Source: DATKPC01 sp035524275
GTDB taxonomy: Bacteria > Pseudomonadota > Gammaproteobacteria > Burkholderiales > Burkholderiaceae_F
NCBI GenBank assembly: GCA_035524275.1
Contig: DATKPC010000114.1
Coordinates: 1 to 64,000, forward strand
Direction: 5' to 3'
DNA length: 64,000 nt
The translations under genes were made by a program, and so were the position numbers. Below the pieces are notes generated by a model. It saw only the letters and a list, made by a program, of their open reading frames with translations, ran no database searches and was not told where the DNA came from. Of the stretch, positions 1 to 8,097 are shown piece after piece; positions within the stretch are counted from its first letter, which is position 1; each line of letters starts with the position of its first letter.

Positions 1-78
1 TTCTCGCTGCGGCGCGCTTTGTCGACCGGGGCGCCTCGTCGCGGCCGGTTCCTGGCCGGGTCCAGTGCTCGCCGGCGT

Positions 79-1437
79 TCAGGCGGGCGTCGCCTGCTGC
101 GCCGCGAGCCTCTGTTCCAGGTAGTGGATGCTGGTGCCGCCCTGGATGAACTTCTGGTCCAGCATCAATTCCCGATGCAGCGGGATGTTCGTGAGGATGC
201 CTTCGACGACCATTTCCGACAGCGCGATCCGCATCCGGGCGATCGCCTGGCTGCGCGTGTCGCCGAACGCGATCACCTTGCCGATCATCGAGTCGTAGTA
301 TGGCGGCACGACATAGCCGGAGTAGGCGTGCGAATCGACGCGCACGCCGGGCCCGCCGGGCGGATGCCACGACGTGATGCGGCCGGGGCTCGGCGTGAAC
401 CGGAAGGGGTCCTCCGCATTGATCCGGCATTCGATCGCGTGGCCGCGGGGAACGACGTCGCGCTGCCGCATCGCGAGTTTTTCACCGGCCGCGACGCGGA
501 TCTGGTGCTGCACGATGTCGAGGCCGCTCGTCATCTCGGTGACCGGATGCTCGACCTGCAGCCGCGTGTTCATCTCGATGAAGAAGAACTCGCCGTCCTC
601 GAACAGGAACTCGAACGTGCCGGCGCCGCGGTAGTTCATCTTGCGGCAGGCTTCGGCGCAGCGCTCGCCGATGCGCTCGATCAGGCGCCGCGGAATGCCC
701 GGCGCCGGCGCCTCCTCGATGATCTTCTGGTGCCGGCGTTGCATCGAACAGTCGCGCTCGCCCAGCCACACGGCGTTGCGATGCTGGTCCGCGAGAACCT
801 GGATCTCGATGTGGCGCGGATTCTCGAGGAACTTCTCCATGTAGACGGCCGGATTGCCGAACGCCGTCTGCGCTTCCTGCCGGGTCATCGCGACCGCGTT
901 GAGAAGCGCCGCCTCGGTGTGGACGACGCGCATGCCGCGCCCGCCGCCGCCGCCGGCTGCCTTGATGATGACCGGATAGCCGACCGTGCGCGCGACGCGG
1001 ACGATCTCCCGCGCGTCGTCCGGCAGCGCGTCCTCCGAACCCGGCACCGTCGGGACGCCGGCATCGATCATCGCCTTCTTCGCCGAGACCTTGTCGCCCA
1101 TCAGGCGGATCGATTCCGGCCGCGGCCCGATGAAGACGAACCCGCTGCGCTCGACGCGTTCCGCGAAGTCGGCGTTTTCCGAGAGGAATCCGTAGCCCGG
1201 ATGGATCGCTTCCGCGTCGGTGACCTCGGCAGCGCTGATGATCGCCGGCGTGTTCAGGTAGCTTTCTCGCGACGGCGGCGGCCCGATGCAGACCGATTCG
1301 TCGGCGAGCTTGACGTATTTCGCGTCCGTGTCGGCCTGCGAGTGGACGACGACGGTCTTGATGCCGAGTTCGCGGCACGCGCGCTGGATCCGCAGCGCGA
1401 TTTCGCCGCGGTTGGCAATCAGCACTTTCCCGAACAT
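79..1437 (-). CDS. accC: Acetyl-CoA carboxylase, biotin carboxylase subunit
   Basis: The 452-residue protein matches the usual length of AccC, which uses ATP and bicarbonate to carboxylate biotin on AccB in the first step of fatty acid synthesis. Visible marks are HPGYGFLSEN near residue 79, the glycine-rich ATP-grasp loop AGGGGGRGMR at 161-170, the RDCSMQRRHQK segment and the EMNTRLQVEHP active-site stretch. It lies 27 bp downstream of accB in the same direction, the standard accBC operon. The 78 bases between its stop and the window edge show no clear start; prmA often follows accC in related bacteria but cannot be confirmed here. Confidence 0.98.
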   Translation of the reverse strand: MFGKVLIANRGEIALRIQRACRELGIKTVVVHSQADTDAKYVKLADESVCIGPPPSRESYLNTPAIISAAEVTDAEAIHPGYGFLSENADFAERVERSGFVFIGPRPESIRLMGDKVSAKKAMIDAGVPTVPGSEDALPDDAREIVRVARTVGYPVIIKAAGGGGGRGMRVVHTEAALLNAVAMTRQEAQTAFGNPAVYMEKFLENPRHIEIQVLADQHRNAVWLGERDCSMQRRHQKIIEEAPAPGIPRRLIERIGERCAEACRKMNYRGAGTFEFLFEDGEFFFIEMNTRLQVEHPVTEMTSGLDIVQHQIRVAAGEKLAMRQRDVVPRGHAIECRINAEDPFRFTPSPGRITSWHPPGGPGVRVDSHAYSGYVVPPYYDSMIGKVIAFGDTRSQAIARMRIALSEMVVEGILTNIPLHRELMLDQKFIQGGTSIHYLEQRLAAQQATPA

Positions 1438-1464
1438 CGCGTTACCTGCCTCGCACGTGCCGCA

Positions 1465-1953
1465 TCAGCCGACGACGAACAGCGGCTGCCCGTACTCCAC
1501 GGGCTGGCCGTTCTCGACGAGGATCTCGTGGACCGTCCCGTCGACCTCGGATTCGATCTCGTTGAGGAGTTTCATCGCCTCGATGATGCAGAGGGTCTCG
1601 CCCGCCTTCACCGCCTGGCCCAGTTCGACATAGGGCTTCGCGCCGGGGCTCGAGGAGCGGTAGAACGTCCCGACCATCGGCGACTTGATGACGTGGCCCT
1701 TCGGAGCCTCGGCGGCGGGCGGAGCCGCCGCCGGCGCAGCACCCGCCGTCGCCGGCGGCGCCGCGAGCGCCCCGGCCGGCGCGGCCATGGGATGCGCGGC
1801 CGGCATCATCGGTGGCGCCGGCGCCCACATCGGAGCGACGGGCGCGACGTTCTTCACGATCCGGACCTTGTCTTCGCCCTCGGTCACCTCGATTTCCGAG
1901 ATGCCGGATTCGGCGACGAGGTCGATCAGGGTTTTCAGTTTTCTGAGGTCCAT
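1465..1953 (-). CDS. accB: Acetyl-CoA carboxylase biotin carboxyl carrier protein
   Basis: This 162-residue protein carries the biotin that AccC carboxylates and the carboxyltransferase uses. The biotinyl domain at the C-terminus contains the EAMKL signature, with Lys128 as the biotinylation site. An Ala/Pro-rich flexible linker fills residues 38-84, typical of the family. I chose the ATG at 1953 because the protein then begins MDLRKLKTLID, as in other AccB proteins, and a strong GGAGGA ribosome site precedes it. The upstream 165 bases include an A+T-rich pocket (about 2010-2060) where the accBC promoter probably lies. Confidence 0.97.
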   Translation of the reverse strand: MDLRKLKTLIDLVAESGISEIEVTEGEDKVRIVKNVAPVAPMWAPAPPMMPAAHPMAAPAGALAAPPATAGAAPAAAPPAAEAPKGHVIKSPMVGTFYRSSSPGAKPYVELGQAVKAGETLCIIEAMKLLNEIESEVDGTVHEILVENGQPVEYGQPLFVVG

Positions 1954-2119
1954 CCCGGGTTCCTCCCCGCATCCGCTCACGCGGTGACTGCGGCCGCTCT
2001 TGTCGTTTGATGGCGGAAGATAAATGCAAATCGCGACACTTTAAATCAATATCGCGATCGCGTCTATCGAGGACGTGCGTCCGGCGGCCGGGCTGATGCG
2101 TGCCGGGCCGTGACGCGAG

Positions 2120-2680
2120 CTATGAGCCGATCTGCTGATCGAGCCAATGGCGAAGATCGCTGCCCTTGACGGCACCTAGATGACGCTGCGCGATCTTGCC
2201 GGAACGCGACAGGACGGCAGTATAGGGTAGGGCGCCTTCGGAATCACCCATTTCCCGCAGCAGGTCCGACCCGCCGATTCCGGCAACGAGCAGCGGATAG
2301 CGGATCGTGCCCGCCTGCCGGAAGGTCCGCACGGCGTCCGCGCGATCGATCGCGATGCCGATGATCTCGACGCCCCGCGACCGGTACTCGTCCTGGATCT
2401 TCTGAAGTTCCGGCATTTCCTGGATGCACGGGCCACACCACGTGGCCCAGAAATTGACCACGAGGACGCGCCCGCGGTAGTCGGCGAGTTCGCGACTCGT
2501 TCCTTCGTCGTCCGGCAGGCGGGTCGCGAAAAGCGTGGCCGCGGCTTCGCGGTCCGCGCCGCCGGCGTACAGGCTCGCCGCGATGCCGGCCGCCGCCGCA
2601 ATCGTCGCGCAGGCGAGCAGCAGCGGCCAGCGCAGCCGCGGCGATCCGACGGGCCGTTCGGCGTCCCCGTCAGCCGGCAT
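2120..2680 (-). CDS. TlpA-like membrane-anchored thiol:disulfide oxidoreductase
   Basis: The protein (186 residues from the chosen ATG) has one N-terminal membrane segment (about residues 18-38) and then a thioredoxin fold with the redox motif WCGPC at 81-85 inside VVNFWATWCGPC. This is the layout of the TlpA/ResA group, which acts in the periplasm, for example in cytochrome c maturation or protection of thiols. The ATG at 2680 overlaps the end of the upstream gene by 11 bp, so the two are probably translated together. An in-frame ATG at 2701 is possible. The substrate cannot be told from sequence. Confidence 0.9.
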   Translation of the reverse strand: MPADGDAERPVGSPRLRWPLLLACATIAAAAGIAASLYAGGADREAAATLFATRLPDDEGTSRELADYRGRVLVVNFWATWCGPCIQEMPELQKIQDEYRSRGVEIIGIAIDRADAVRTFRQAGTIRYPLLVAGIGGSDLLREMGDSEGALPYTAVLSRSGKIAQRHLGAVKGSDLRHWLDQQIGS

Positions 2681-3341
2681 CGCGTCGTCCCCGAGCGGCA
2701 TCCGCCAGCAGTTCCCGCACGGCGTCGATCCCGGCGCGTCCCATCTGCTCGACGCGATGAAGCTGCGCGTCCGTCGAACGGCGTCGCGGAGCGACGCGGA
2801 TCGCGTCGACGGCGTGGATGGCGAGGCGGATGCCGACACGCGGCGGCAATCCGTGCTCGCGCGGCGGCGGGACGACGAACTGGATCGTCTCGTCCGGCCC
2901 GCCCGGCACGCGGTCGCCCTCGATGACGTCGAAATCGACGCCGTCGTTGATCAGGAACATCTCGACATCCTTCGCGCTGTCGGTGAACAGATGCAGCGCG
3001 AGATCCGAATGCGCGGTCGCCGTGCCGTTGAGCGCCGCGCCGGCCAAGTGCGGATTGAAGGCGGCGAGTCGCTCCATCCATTGCAGCGCGAGCTGCCGCA
3101 GCGCCGCGAGCAGGCGGGGCTGCTCGTCTCCCGCAAAGAGCCGCAGGTGCTCGCGCAGCGCGCTTTCGACGTCGGCGTCGTCGGGCATCCGATGGCGGGC
3201 GACGCGACCGTGGCCCGTGACGAGCTCGGCCGCGCGCCGGCGCGCGGTGCCGTAGTCGAATCCCTCGTCGGCGATCAGTCGCGCCGCCGCCGCGGCGATT
3301 TCACTGCGGAGGTCGGCGCCAGGTCCGGCTGGTAGCGTCAT
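2670..3341 (-). CDS. Conserved protein of unknown function
   Basis: This 223-residue protein has no signal peptide or membrane segment. I do not recognise a named family with confidence. Its N-terminal half is helical and Arg/Ala-rich. The middle holds a mixed stretch (ATAHSDLALHLF, then EMFLINDGVDFDV) that could belong to a nucleotidyltransferase-like or ferredoxin-like fold, but that is a guess. It is divergent from mpl (141 bp apart) and overlaps the thioredoxin-like gene downstream, so it is probably the first gene of a two-gene operon. Confidence 0.75.
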   Translation of the reverse strand: MTLPAGPGADLRSEIAAAAARLIADEGFDYGTARRRAAELVTGHGRVARHRMPDDADVESALREHLRLFAGDEQPRLLAALRQLALQWMERLAAFNPHLAGAALNGTATAHSDLALHLFTDSAKDVEMFLINDGVDFDVIEGDRVPGGPDETIQFVVPPPREHGLPPRVGIRLAIHAVDAIRVAPRRRSTDAQLHRVEQMGRAGIDAVRELLADAARGRRDAG

Positions 3342-3482
3342 CTGCGGGCCCGCCGTCGCGGGTTTCCTGCGGCTCGACGGCCGGTTGCGGCAGTGTACCG
3401 AACTCGGGGGGGCGCGCCCGCCGCGAGCAGCTCGCGCTTAAACTCCGCGCTTCGCTAACGCGGCGCGAAAGGCGGCAGGCGC

Positions 3483-4946
3483 GTGCATATCCACGTGGTC
3501 GGCATCGGTGGGACATTCATGGGAGGGTTGGCTCGCCTCGCGCAGGAAGCCGGCCACCGCGTGACGGGATGCGATGGCGAACTTTATCCGCCGATGAGCG
3601 AGCAGCTCGCCGCCGCGGGCATCGACGTCGTGCGCGGCTACGGCGCGGACCAGCTCGGCCTGCGCCCCGACGCCTGGGTCGTCGGCAACGTCGCCACGCG
3701 CGGGATGCCGCTCGTGGAGGCGCTGCTCGATGCCGGTACGCCCATCGTGTCCGGCCCGCAATGGATCGCGGAGCACGTGCTGCGCGGACGCCGCGTGATC
3801 GCGGTCGCCGGCACGCACGGCAAGACGACGACGGCGTCGATGGTCGCGTGGATCCTCGATCGCGCGGGCCTCGCGCCCGGATTCCTGATTGGCGGCGTGC
3901 CGACGGCCTTCGGCACCGGCGCACGCCTCGGCGCCGCCGGTCGGTCCGCCGGCGACTGGTTCGTCATCGAAGCCGATGAATACGACACCGCGTTCTTCGA
4001 CAAGCGCAGCAAGTTCGTCCACTACTTTCCGACGATCGCGATCCTCAACAACCTCGAATTCGACCACGCCGACATATTTCCGGACCTCGCGTCCATCGAG
4101 ACCCAGTTCCACCACCTGGTCCGCTGTGTCCCCGGGTCCGGCCGGCTGGTCGTGAATCGCGGCGACGCGGCGCTCGCGCGGGTTCTCGCCCGCGGCTGCT
4201 GGACGCCGGTCGTCGGATTCGACGCGCCCGATGCCTGGCATGCGAACGCGATCTCGGAGCACGAAATCCACGCCTTCGACGTCTGCCGCGGCGATGCGCG
4301 GGTCGGGCGCGCGGAGCTTCCGCTCGCCGGCGCACACAATCGATCCAACGCCATCGCGGCGATCGCCGCCGCAGGCGAAGCCGGCGTCGCGCCCGCGGCG
4401 GCCATCGCCGCACTCGCCGACTTTCCCGGCGTCAGGCGCCGGTTGGAGCTGCGCGGCGAGGCCGGCGGCGTCCGCGTCTACGACGACTTCGCCCATCATC
4501 CGACCGCGATCGCGGCGACGGTGCAGGGGCTTCGCGCGAGGATCGGCGAGGCGCGGATACTCGCGGTCGTCGAGCCGCGCTCGAACACGATGCGGATGGG
4601 CGTGCTGGCGCCGCGGCTCGCGCCGAGCCTGCGCGGCGCGGACCTCGTGTTCTGCCTTGCGCCGGCGGCTGGCACGTCGGGCGCCGGCGCCCCGTCGTGG
4701 AATGCGCTCGAGGCGCTGGCGCCGCTCGGTGATGCGGTGACGGTCTGCACCGCGATCGACTCCCTCGTCGCCGCGATCGCGCGCGCGGCGCGCCCCGGGG
4801 ACCACGTGCTCGTGATGAGCAACGGCGCTTTCGGCGGCATCCACGAGCGGCTCCTCGCCGCGCTGCGCGCCGGCCGCGATGGTCGCGACGTGCACGGGCG
4901 TCGCGAGTCCGGCCCCGCGCCGCAGGCGTTGCAGGCCTCGCGGTGA
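3483..4946 (+). CDS. mpl: UDP-N-acetylmuramate:L-alanyl-gamma-D-glutamyl-meso-diaminopimelate ligase
   Basis: Mpl attaches the recycled tripeptide L-Ala-gamma-D-Glu-meso-DAP to UDP-MurNAc in cytoplasmic peptidoglycan recycling. The protein begins HIHVVGIGGTFMGGLA, the nucleotide-binding start typical of Mpl. It has the Mur-ligase ATP loop GTHGKTTT at 110-117, the EADEYDTAFFDKRSKF stretch and the YDDFAHHPTA motif of the C-terminal half. It is somewhat longer (487 residues) than E. coli Mpl. The start is a GTG. Its end overlaps the next gene by 4 bp, as in a translationally coupled operon. Confidence 0.96.
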   Translation: MHIHVVGIGGTFMGGLARLAQEAGHRVTGCDGELYPPMSEQLAAAGIDVVRGYGADQLGLRPDAWVVGNVATRGMPLVEALLDAGTPIVSGPQWIAEHVLRGRRVIAVAGTHGKTTTASMVAWILDRAGLAPGFLIGGVPTAFGTGARLGAAGRSAGDWFVIEADEYDTAFFDKRSKFVHYFPTIAILNNLEFDHADIFPDLASIETQFHHLVRCVPGSGRLVVNRGDAALARVLARGCWTPVVGFDAPDAWHANAISEHEIHAFDVCRGDARVGRAELPLAGAHNRSNAIAAIAAAGEAGVAPAAAIAALADFPGVRRRLELRGEAGGVRVYDDFAHHPTAIAATVQGLRARIGEARILAVVEPRSNTMRMGVLAPRLAPSLRGADLVFCLAPAAGTSGAGAPSWNALEALAPLGDAVTVCTAIDSLVAAIARAARPGDHVLVMSNGAFGGIHERLLAALRAGRDGRDVHGRRESGPAPQALQASR

Positions 4947-5512
4947 TCCTCTACCTGCACGGCTTCCGGTCGTCGCCGCGGTCGACGAAGGCGCAGCAGA
5001 TCCGCGAGTGCCTGGCGCGGCGCGCGCCGCACGCGCCGCGGTACGAATGCCCGCAGCTGCCCGCCTCGCCGCGCGCGGCGGCGGCCCTGCTGGCGGATGT
5101 CGCCGGAGCCGTCGATCCGGGTTCGCTGGCGCTGATCGGCTCCTCGCTGGGCGGCTACTATGCGACCTGGCTCGCCGAGCGGGTCGGCTGCCGCGCCGTG
5201 TTGTTGAATCCCGCGGTCCGCCCCTACGACGACCTGCAGGCGCACCTGGGTCGCCAGCAGGTTTTTCACGGGGGCGGCGAGTTCGAGTTCCGCGCGGAGT
5301 ACCTCGATGAACTGCGCGCGCTCGACACGCCCGTCATCACGCGCCCGGAGCGCTACTTCCTGGTCGCGGCGACCGGCGACGAGGTCATCGACTACCGCAC
5401 GATGGTGACCAAGTACGCGGGCTGCGCGCAGTGCGTGATCGACGGGTCCGACCACGCGCTGACGGATTTCGAAAACCATATCGACCGGGTCCTCGCGTTC
5501 TGCGGGGCATGA
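4943..5512 (+). CDS. YqiA-like alpha/beta-hydrolase esterase
   Basis: The 189-residue protein is a small alpha/beta hydrolase of the YqiA/UPF0227 type. It has the oxyanion region LYLHGFRSSP at the N-terminus, the nucleophile elbow GSSLGG (Ser68), a candidate acid in ATGDEVIDY and a candidate catalytic His in DGSDHALTDF near residue 171. The GTG start overlaps the mpl stop and its own stop overlaps the following ATG, so three genes (mpl, this and the YbaK-like gene) form one coupled unit. The physiological ester is not known. Confidence 0.9.
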   Translation: MILYLHGFRSSPRSTKAQQIRECLARRAPHAPRYECPQLPASPRAAAALLADVAGAVDPGSLALIGSSLGGYYATWLAERVGCRAVLLNPAVRPYDDLQAHLGRQQVFHGGGEFEFRAEYLDELRALDTPVITRPERYFLVAATGDEVIDYRTMVTKYAGCAQCVIDGSDHALTDFENHIDRVLAFCGA

Positions 5513-6006
5513 CGATGAACGACAAGCCCTCCGCCCTTCCGGCGTCGGCGCAGCGCGTCGAAACCGCGCTGGCCGCGCTCGGCATCGACGCCGCGATCCG
5601 GCACCTCGCGAGCTCGGCGCGCACCGCGCAGCAGGCCGCCGACTCGCTCGGCATCGAGGTCGGGCAGATCGCGAAATCGCTGATCTTCCGCGCCGTATCC
5701 AGCGACCGCGCGGTGCTGGTGATCGCCGCCGGCGATCGCCGCGTCGACGAAGCGCGCGTCGGCGAGCTGCTGGGCGAACCGATCGAACGGGCGCAGCCGG
5801 AGTTCGTCCGGGCGCATTCCGGATTCGCGATCGGCGGCGTCGCGCCGGTGGGGCATCCGAAGCCGATGGTCACGTTCGTCGATCGCTCGTTGCGCCGCTT
5901 CGCGACCGTCTGGGCGGCCGCGGGCACGCCGCACTGCGTCTTCCCGATCGATCCTGCGAGCCTGGTGCGCGTCAGCGGCGCGCGCGAGGCGGACGTCACG
6001 GCCTGA
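5509..6006 (+). CDS. YbaK/EbsC-family aminoacyl-tRNA deacylase-like protein
   Basis: This 165-residue protein has the fold and length of YbaK/ProX-type editing domains, which hydrolyse mischarged aminoacyl-tRNAs. Supporting segments are IAKSLIFRA with the conserved Lys, the VIAAGDRRVDEARV stretch, and GFAIGGVAPVGHPKP, the usual substrate-pocket loop. The start at 5509 overlaps the previous stop as ATGA; a second ATG two codons on is equally possible. Which tRNA it clears (Cys-tRNAPro, Ala-tRNAPro or another) cannot be decided from sequence. Confidence 0.9.
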   Translation: MTMNDKPSALPASAQRVETALAALGIDAAIRHLASSARTAQQAADSLGIEVGQIAKSLIFRAVSSDRAVLVIAAGDRRVDEARVGELLGEPIERAQPEFVRAHSGFAIGGVAPVGHPKPMVTFVDRSLRRFATVWAAAGTPHCVFPIDPASLVRVSGAREADVTA

Positions 6007-6011
6007 CGCGC

Positions 6012-8078
6012 ATGGCGAGCCAGCACCTGCTGTTCGAGGAGGACGGCGCGTTCAAGGCCGGGACGGTGCTCGCCGCCACCGACGCGTCCTACCAGGTCGA
6101 GCTCGCGAGCGGCAAGCGGACCAAGGTGAAATCGGGCCACGTCCTGCTCCGGTTCACGCAACCGACGCCGCCGCAGCTGATGCAGCGCGCGCAGGCCGAT
6201 GCCGCCGCGATCGACCTGGATTTCCTCTGGGAATGCGCGCCGCAACGTGAATTCGATTTCGACGAGATGGCGCGCGAATATCACGGCCACGAACCGAACG
6301 CCGTCGAGGCCGCCTCGATCCTGCTGCGCCTGCATGGCGCGCCCGTCTATTTCCATCGCAAGGGGCGCGGCCGCTTCAGGCCGGCGCCGCCCGAGATCCT
6401 GCAGGCGGCGCTCGCGGCCGTCGAGCGCAAGCGCCGCCAGGAGGCGCTGCGCCAGGAGTATGTCGACGAGATGAAGGCGGGCGGGATGCCGCCGGCGATT
6501 GCGGCGCAGGCGATCGCGCTGCTCGTCGAACCCGACCGCAATTCGATCGAATACAAGGCGCTGGAGCAGGCCGCCGCGGAGTCGCACCTGTCGCCGCTGA
6601 GGCTTCTGCTGGCGCGCGGCGCCATCGCCTCGCCGCGCCGGTGGCACGTCGACGCGTTCCTCGCCTCGGCGTTCCCGCGCGGCGTCGCGTTCCCGTCCGG
6701 CCTGCCGTCGCCTTCCGGTGTCGTGGAGACGCTCGACGGCGCGTTGCCGCTGGCCGCCGTCGAGGCCTTCTCGATCGACGACAGCACGACGACCGAGATC
6801 GACGACGCGTTCTCGCTGCAGCCGATCGAAGCCTCGGGCGGTGCGTGGCGGATCGGCATCCACATTGCCGCGCCGGCGCTGGCGATCCGTCGCGGCGACG
6901 AACTCGACGCCGTGGCGCGCGGGCGGATGTCGACCGTCTACGCGCCGGGACTGAAGTACACGATGCTCCCGGAGGCGTGGATCGAGGCCTTCTCGCTGAA
7001 CGCCGGCCGGATCGTGCCGGTGCTGTCGCTCTACGTCGATGTCGACCCGGCCGACCTGTCGGTCGGCGCGACGCGGACGGTCGTCGAGCGGATCCGCATC
7101 CGCGACAACCTGCGGCACGATCGCCTCGACGAGATCGCGACGCCGGAGTGCCTGGAGGCCGGAGGCGACGGACTGCCGCGCGGAAGCGAACTGGCGTTCC
7201 TGTGGCGTTTCGCGCGCCGCCTGCTCGCGGGACGCGAGGCCGTGCGCGGCCGCCCCGAACCGGTCGGGCGGACCGAATACTCGATCGCGCTTGAAGGCGA
7301 CGGCGACGATGCGCGCGTCGAGATCCGCGCGCGGCGCCGCGGCGCGCCGCTCGACCTGATGGTCGCCGAACTGATGATCCTCGCCAACAGCCATTGGGGC
7401 GGATGGCTCGCGCAGAAGGGGCGCGCCGCGATCTACCGCTCGCAGGCGCGCGGTCCGGGCGCGAACCGCGTGCGGATGGGCACGACGCCGGCGCCGCACG
7501 CCGGCATCGGCGTGGAGCACTACGCGTGGTCGACGTCGCCGCTGCGCCGCTACGTCGACCTCGTGAACCAGCGCCAGCTCATCGCTGCCGCCTCCGACGC
7601 CGCCGCGCCGTACGTGCCGAACGACGCCGAACTCTTCGCGGTCGTCAGCGGCTTCGACGCGGCCTACACGTCTTACAACGAATTCCAGGACCGGATGGAA
7701 CGGTTCTGGTGCCTTCGCTGGCTGCGCCAGAACGACGTTCGCCAGCTTGTCGCCACGGTGCTCAAGGGCGATCTCCTGCGCGTGGACGGCCTGCCGTGGG
7801 TCGGCCGGCTGCCGGGGCTGCCCGACCTGCCGCGCGCCACGCGTATCCGTCTCGATGTGCTGGGCTGCGACGAGGTCGACATTTCGCTGCAGATGCGGCT
7901 GGCCGAGGTCCTTCGCGACCAGCCGACCGCCGACGACGCGGCCGAGGACGAGGACGACGACGAGGAGCGTGCTGCGGCCGTCGATGCCGCCGAGGTCATC
8001 GGCGCGGTGCCTGCGACGGCTCCGCCGAGCACCGCGTCGGCGGTCCCGGAAGCCTCCGGAAGTCCCGATCCGGTCTAG
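6012..8078 (+). CDS. RNase II/RNase R-family 3'-5' exoribonuclease
   Basis: The 688-residue protein contains an RNB catalytic domain. The metal-binding signature SIDDSTTTEIDDAFSL starts near residue 254, followed by GIHIAAPAL and the second half SPLRRYVDLVNQRQL. This family degrades RNA processively from the 3' end. The N-terminal 200 residues do not show clear cold-shock domains, and the C-terminal end is an acidic and Ala-rich tail (about 635-688) that looks disordered rather than an S1 domain. It resembles the shorter RNase II-type proteins of betaproteobacteria more than RNase R. It lies 5 bp after the YbaK-like gene. Confidence 0.93.
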   Translation: MASQHLLFEEDGAFKAGTVLAATDASYQVELASGKRTKVKSGHVLLRFTQPTPPQLMQRAQADAAAIDLDFLWECAPQREFDFDEMAREYHGHEPNAVEAASILLRLHGAPVYFHRKGRGRFRPAPPEILQAALAAVERKRRQEALRQEYVDEMKAGGMPPAIAAQAIALLVEPDRNSIEYKALEQAAAESHLSPLRLLLARGAIASPRRWHVDAFLASAFPRGVAFPSGLPSPSGVVETLDGALPLAAVEAFSIDDSTTTEIDDAFSLQPIEASGGAWRIGIHIAAPALAIRRGDELDAVARGRMSTVYAPGLKYTMLPEAWIEAFSLNAGRIVPVLSLYVDVDPADLSVGATRTVVERIRIRDNLRHDRLDEIATPECLEAGGDGLPRGSELAFLWRFARRLLAGREAVRGRPEPVGRTEYSIALEGDGDDARVEIRARRRGAPLDLMVAELMILANSHWGGWLAQKGRAAIYRSQARGPGANRVRMGTTPAPHAGIGVEHYAWSTSPLRRYVDLVNQRQLIAAASDAAAPYVPNDAELFAVVSGFDAAYTSYNEFQDRMERFWCLRWLRQNDVRQLVATVLKGDLLRVDGLPWVGRLPGLPDLPRATRIRLDVLGCDEVDISLQMRLAEVLRDQPTADDAAEDEDDDEERAAAVDAAEVIGAVPATAPPSTASAVPEASGSPDPV

Positions 8079-8097
8079 CCCGTGGGGGAGAGGGCGC

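Noticed and set aside
5385..7520. 711-codon open frame opposite the esterase, YbaK-like and RNase genes
   Set aside because: It crosses three real genes on the other strand and has biased composition; it is a shadow of GC-rich coding.
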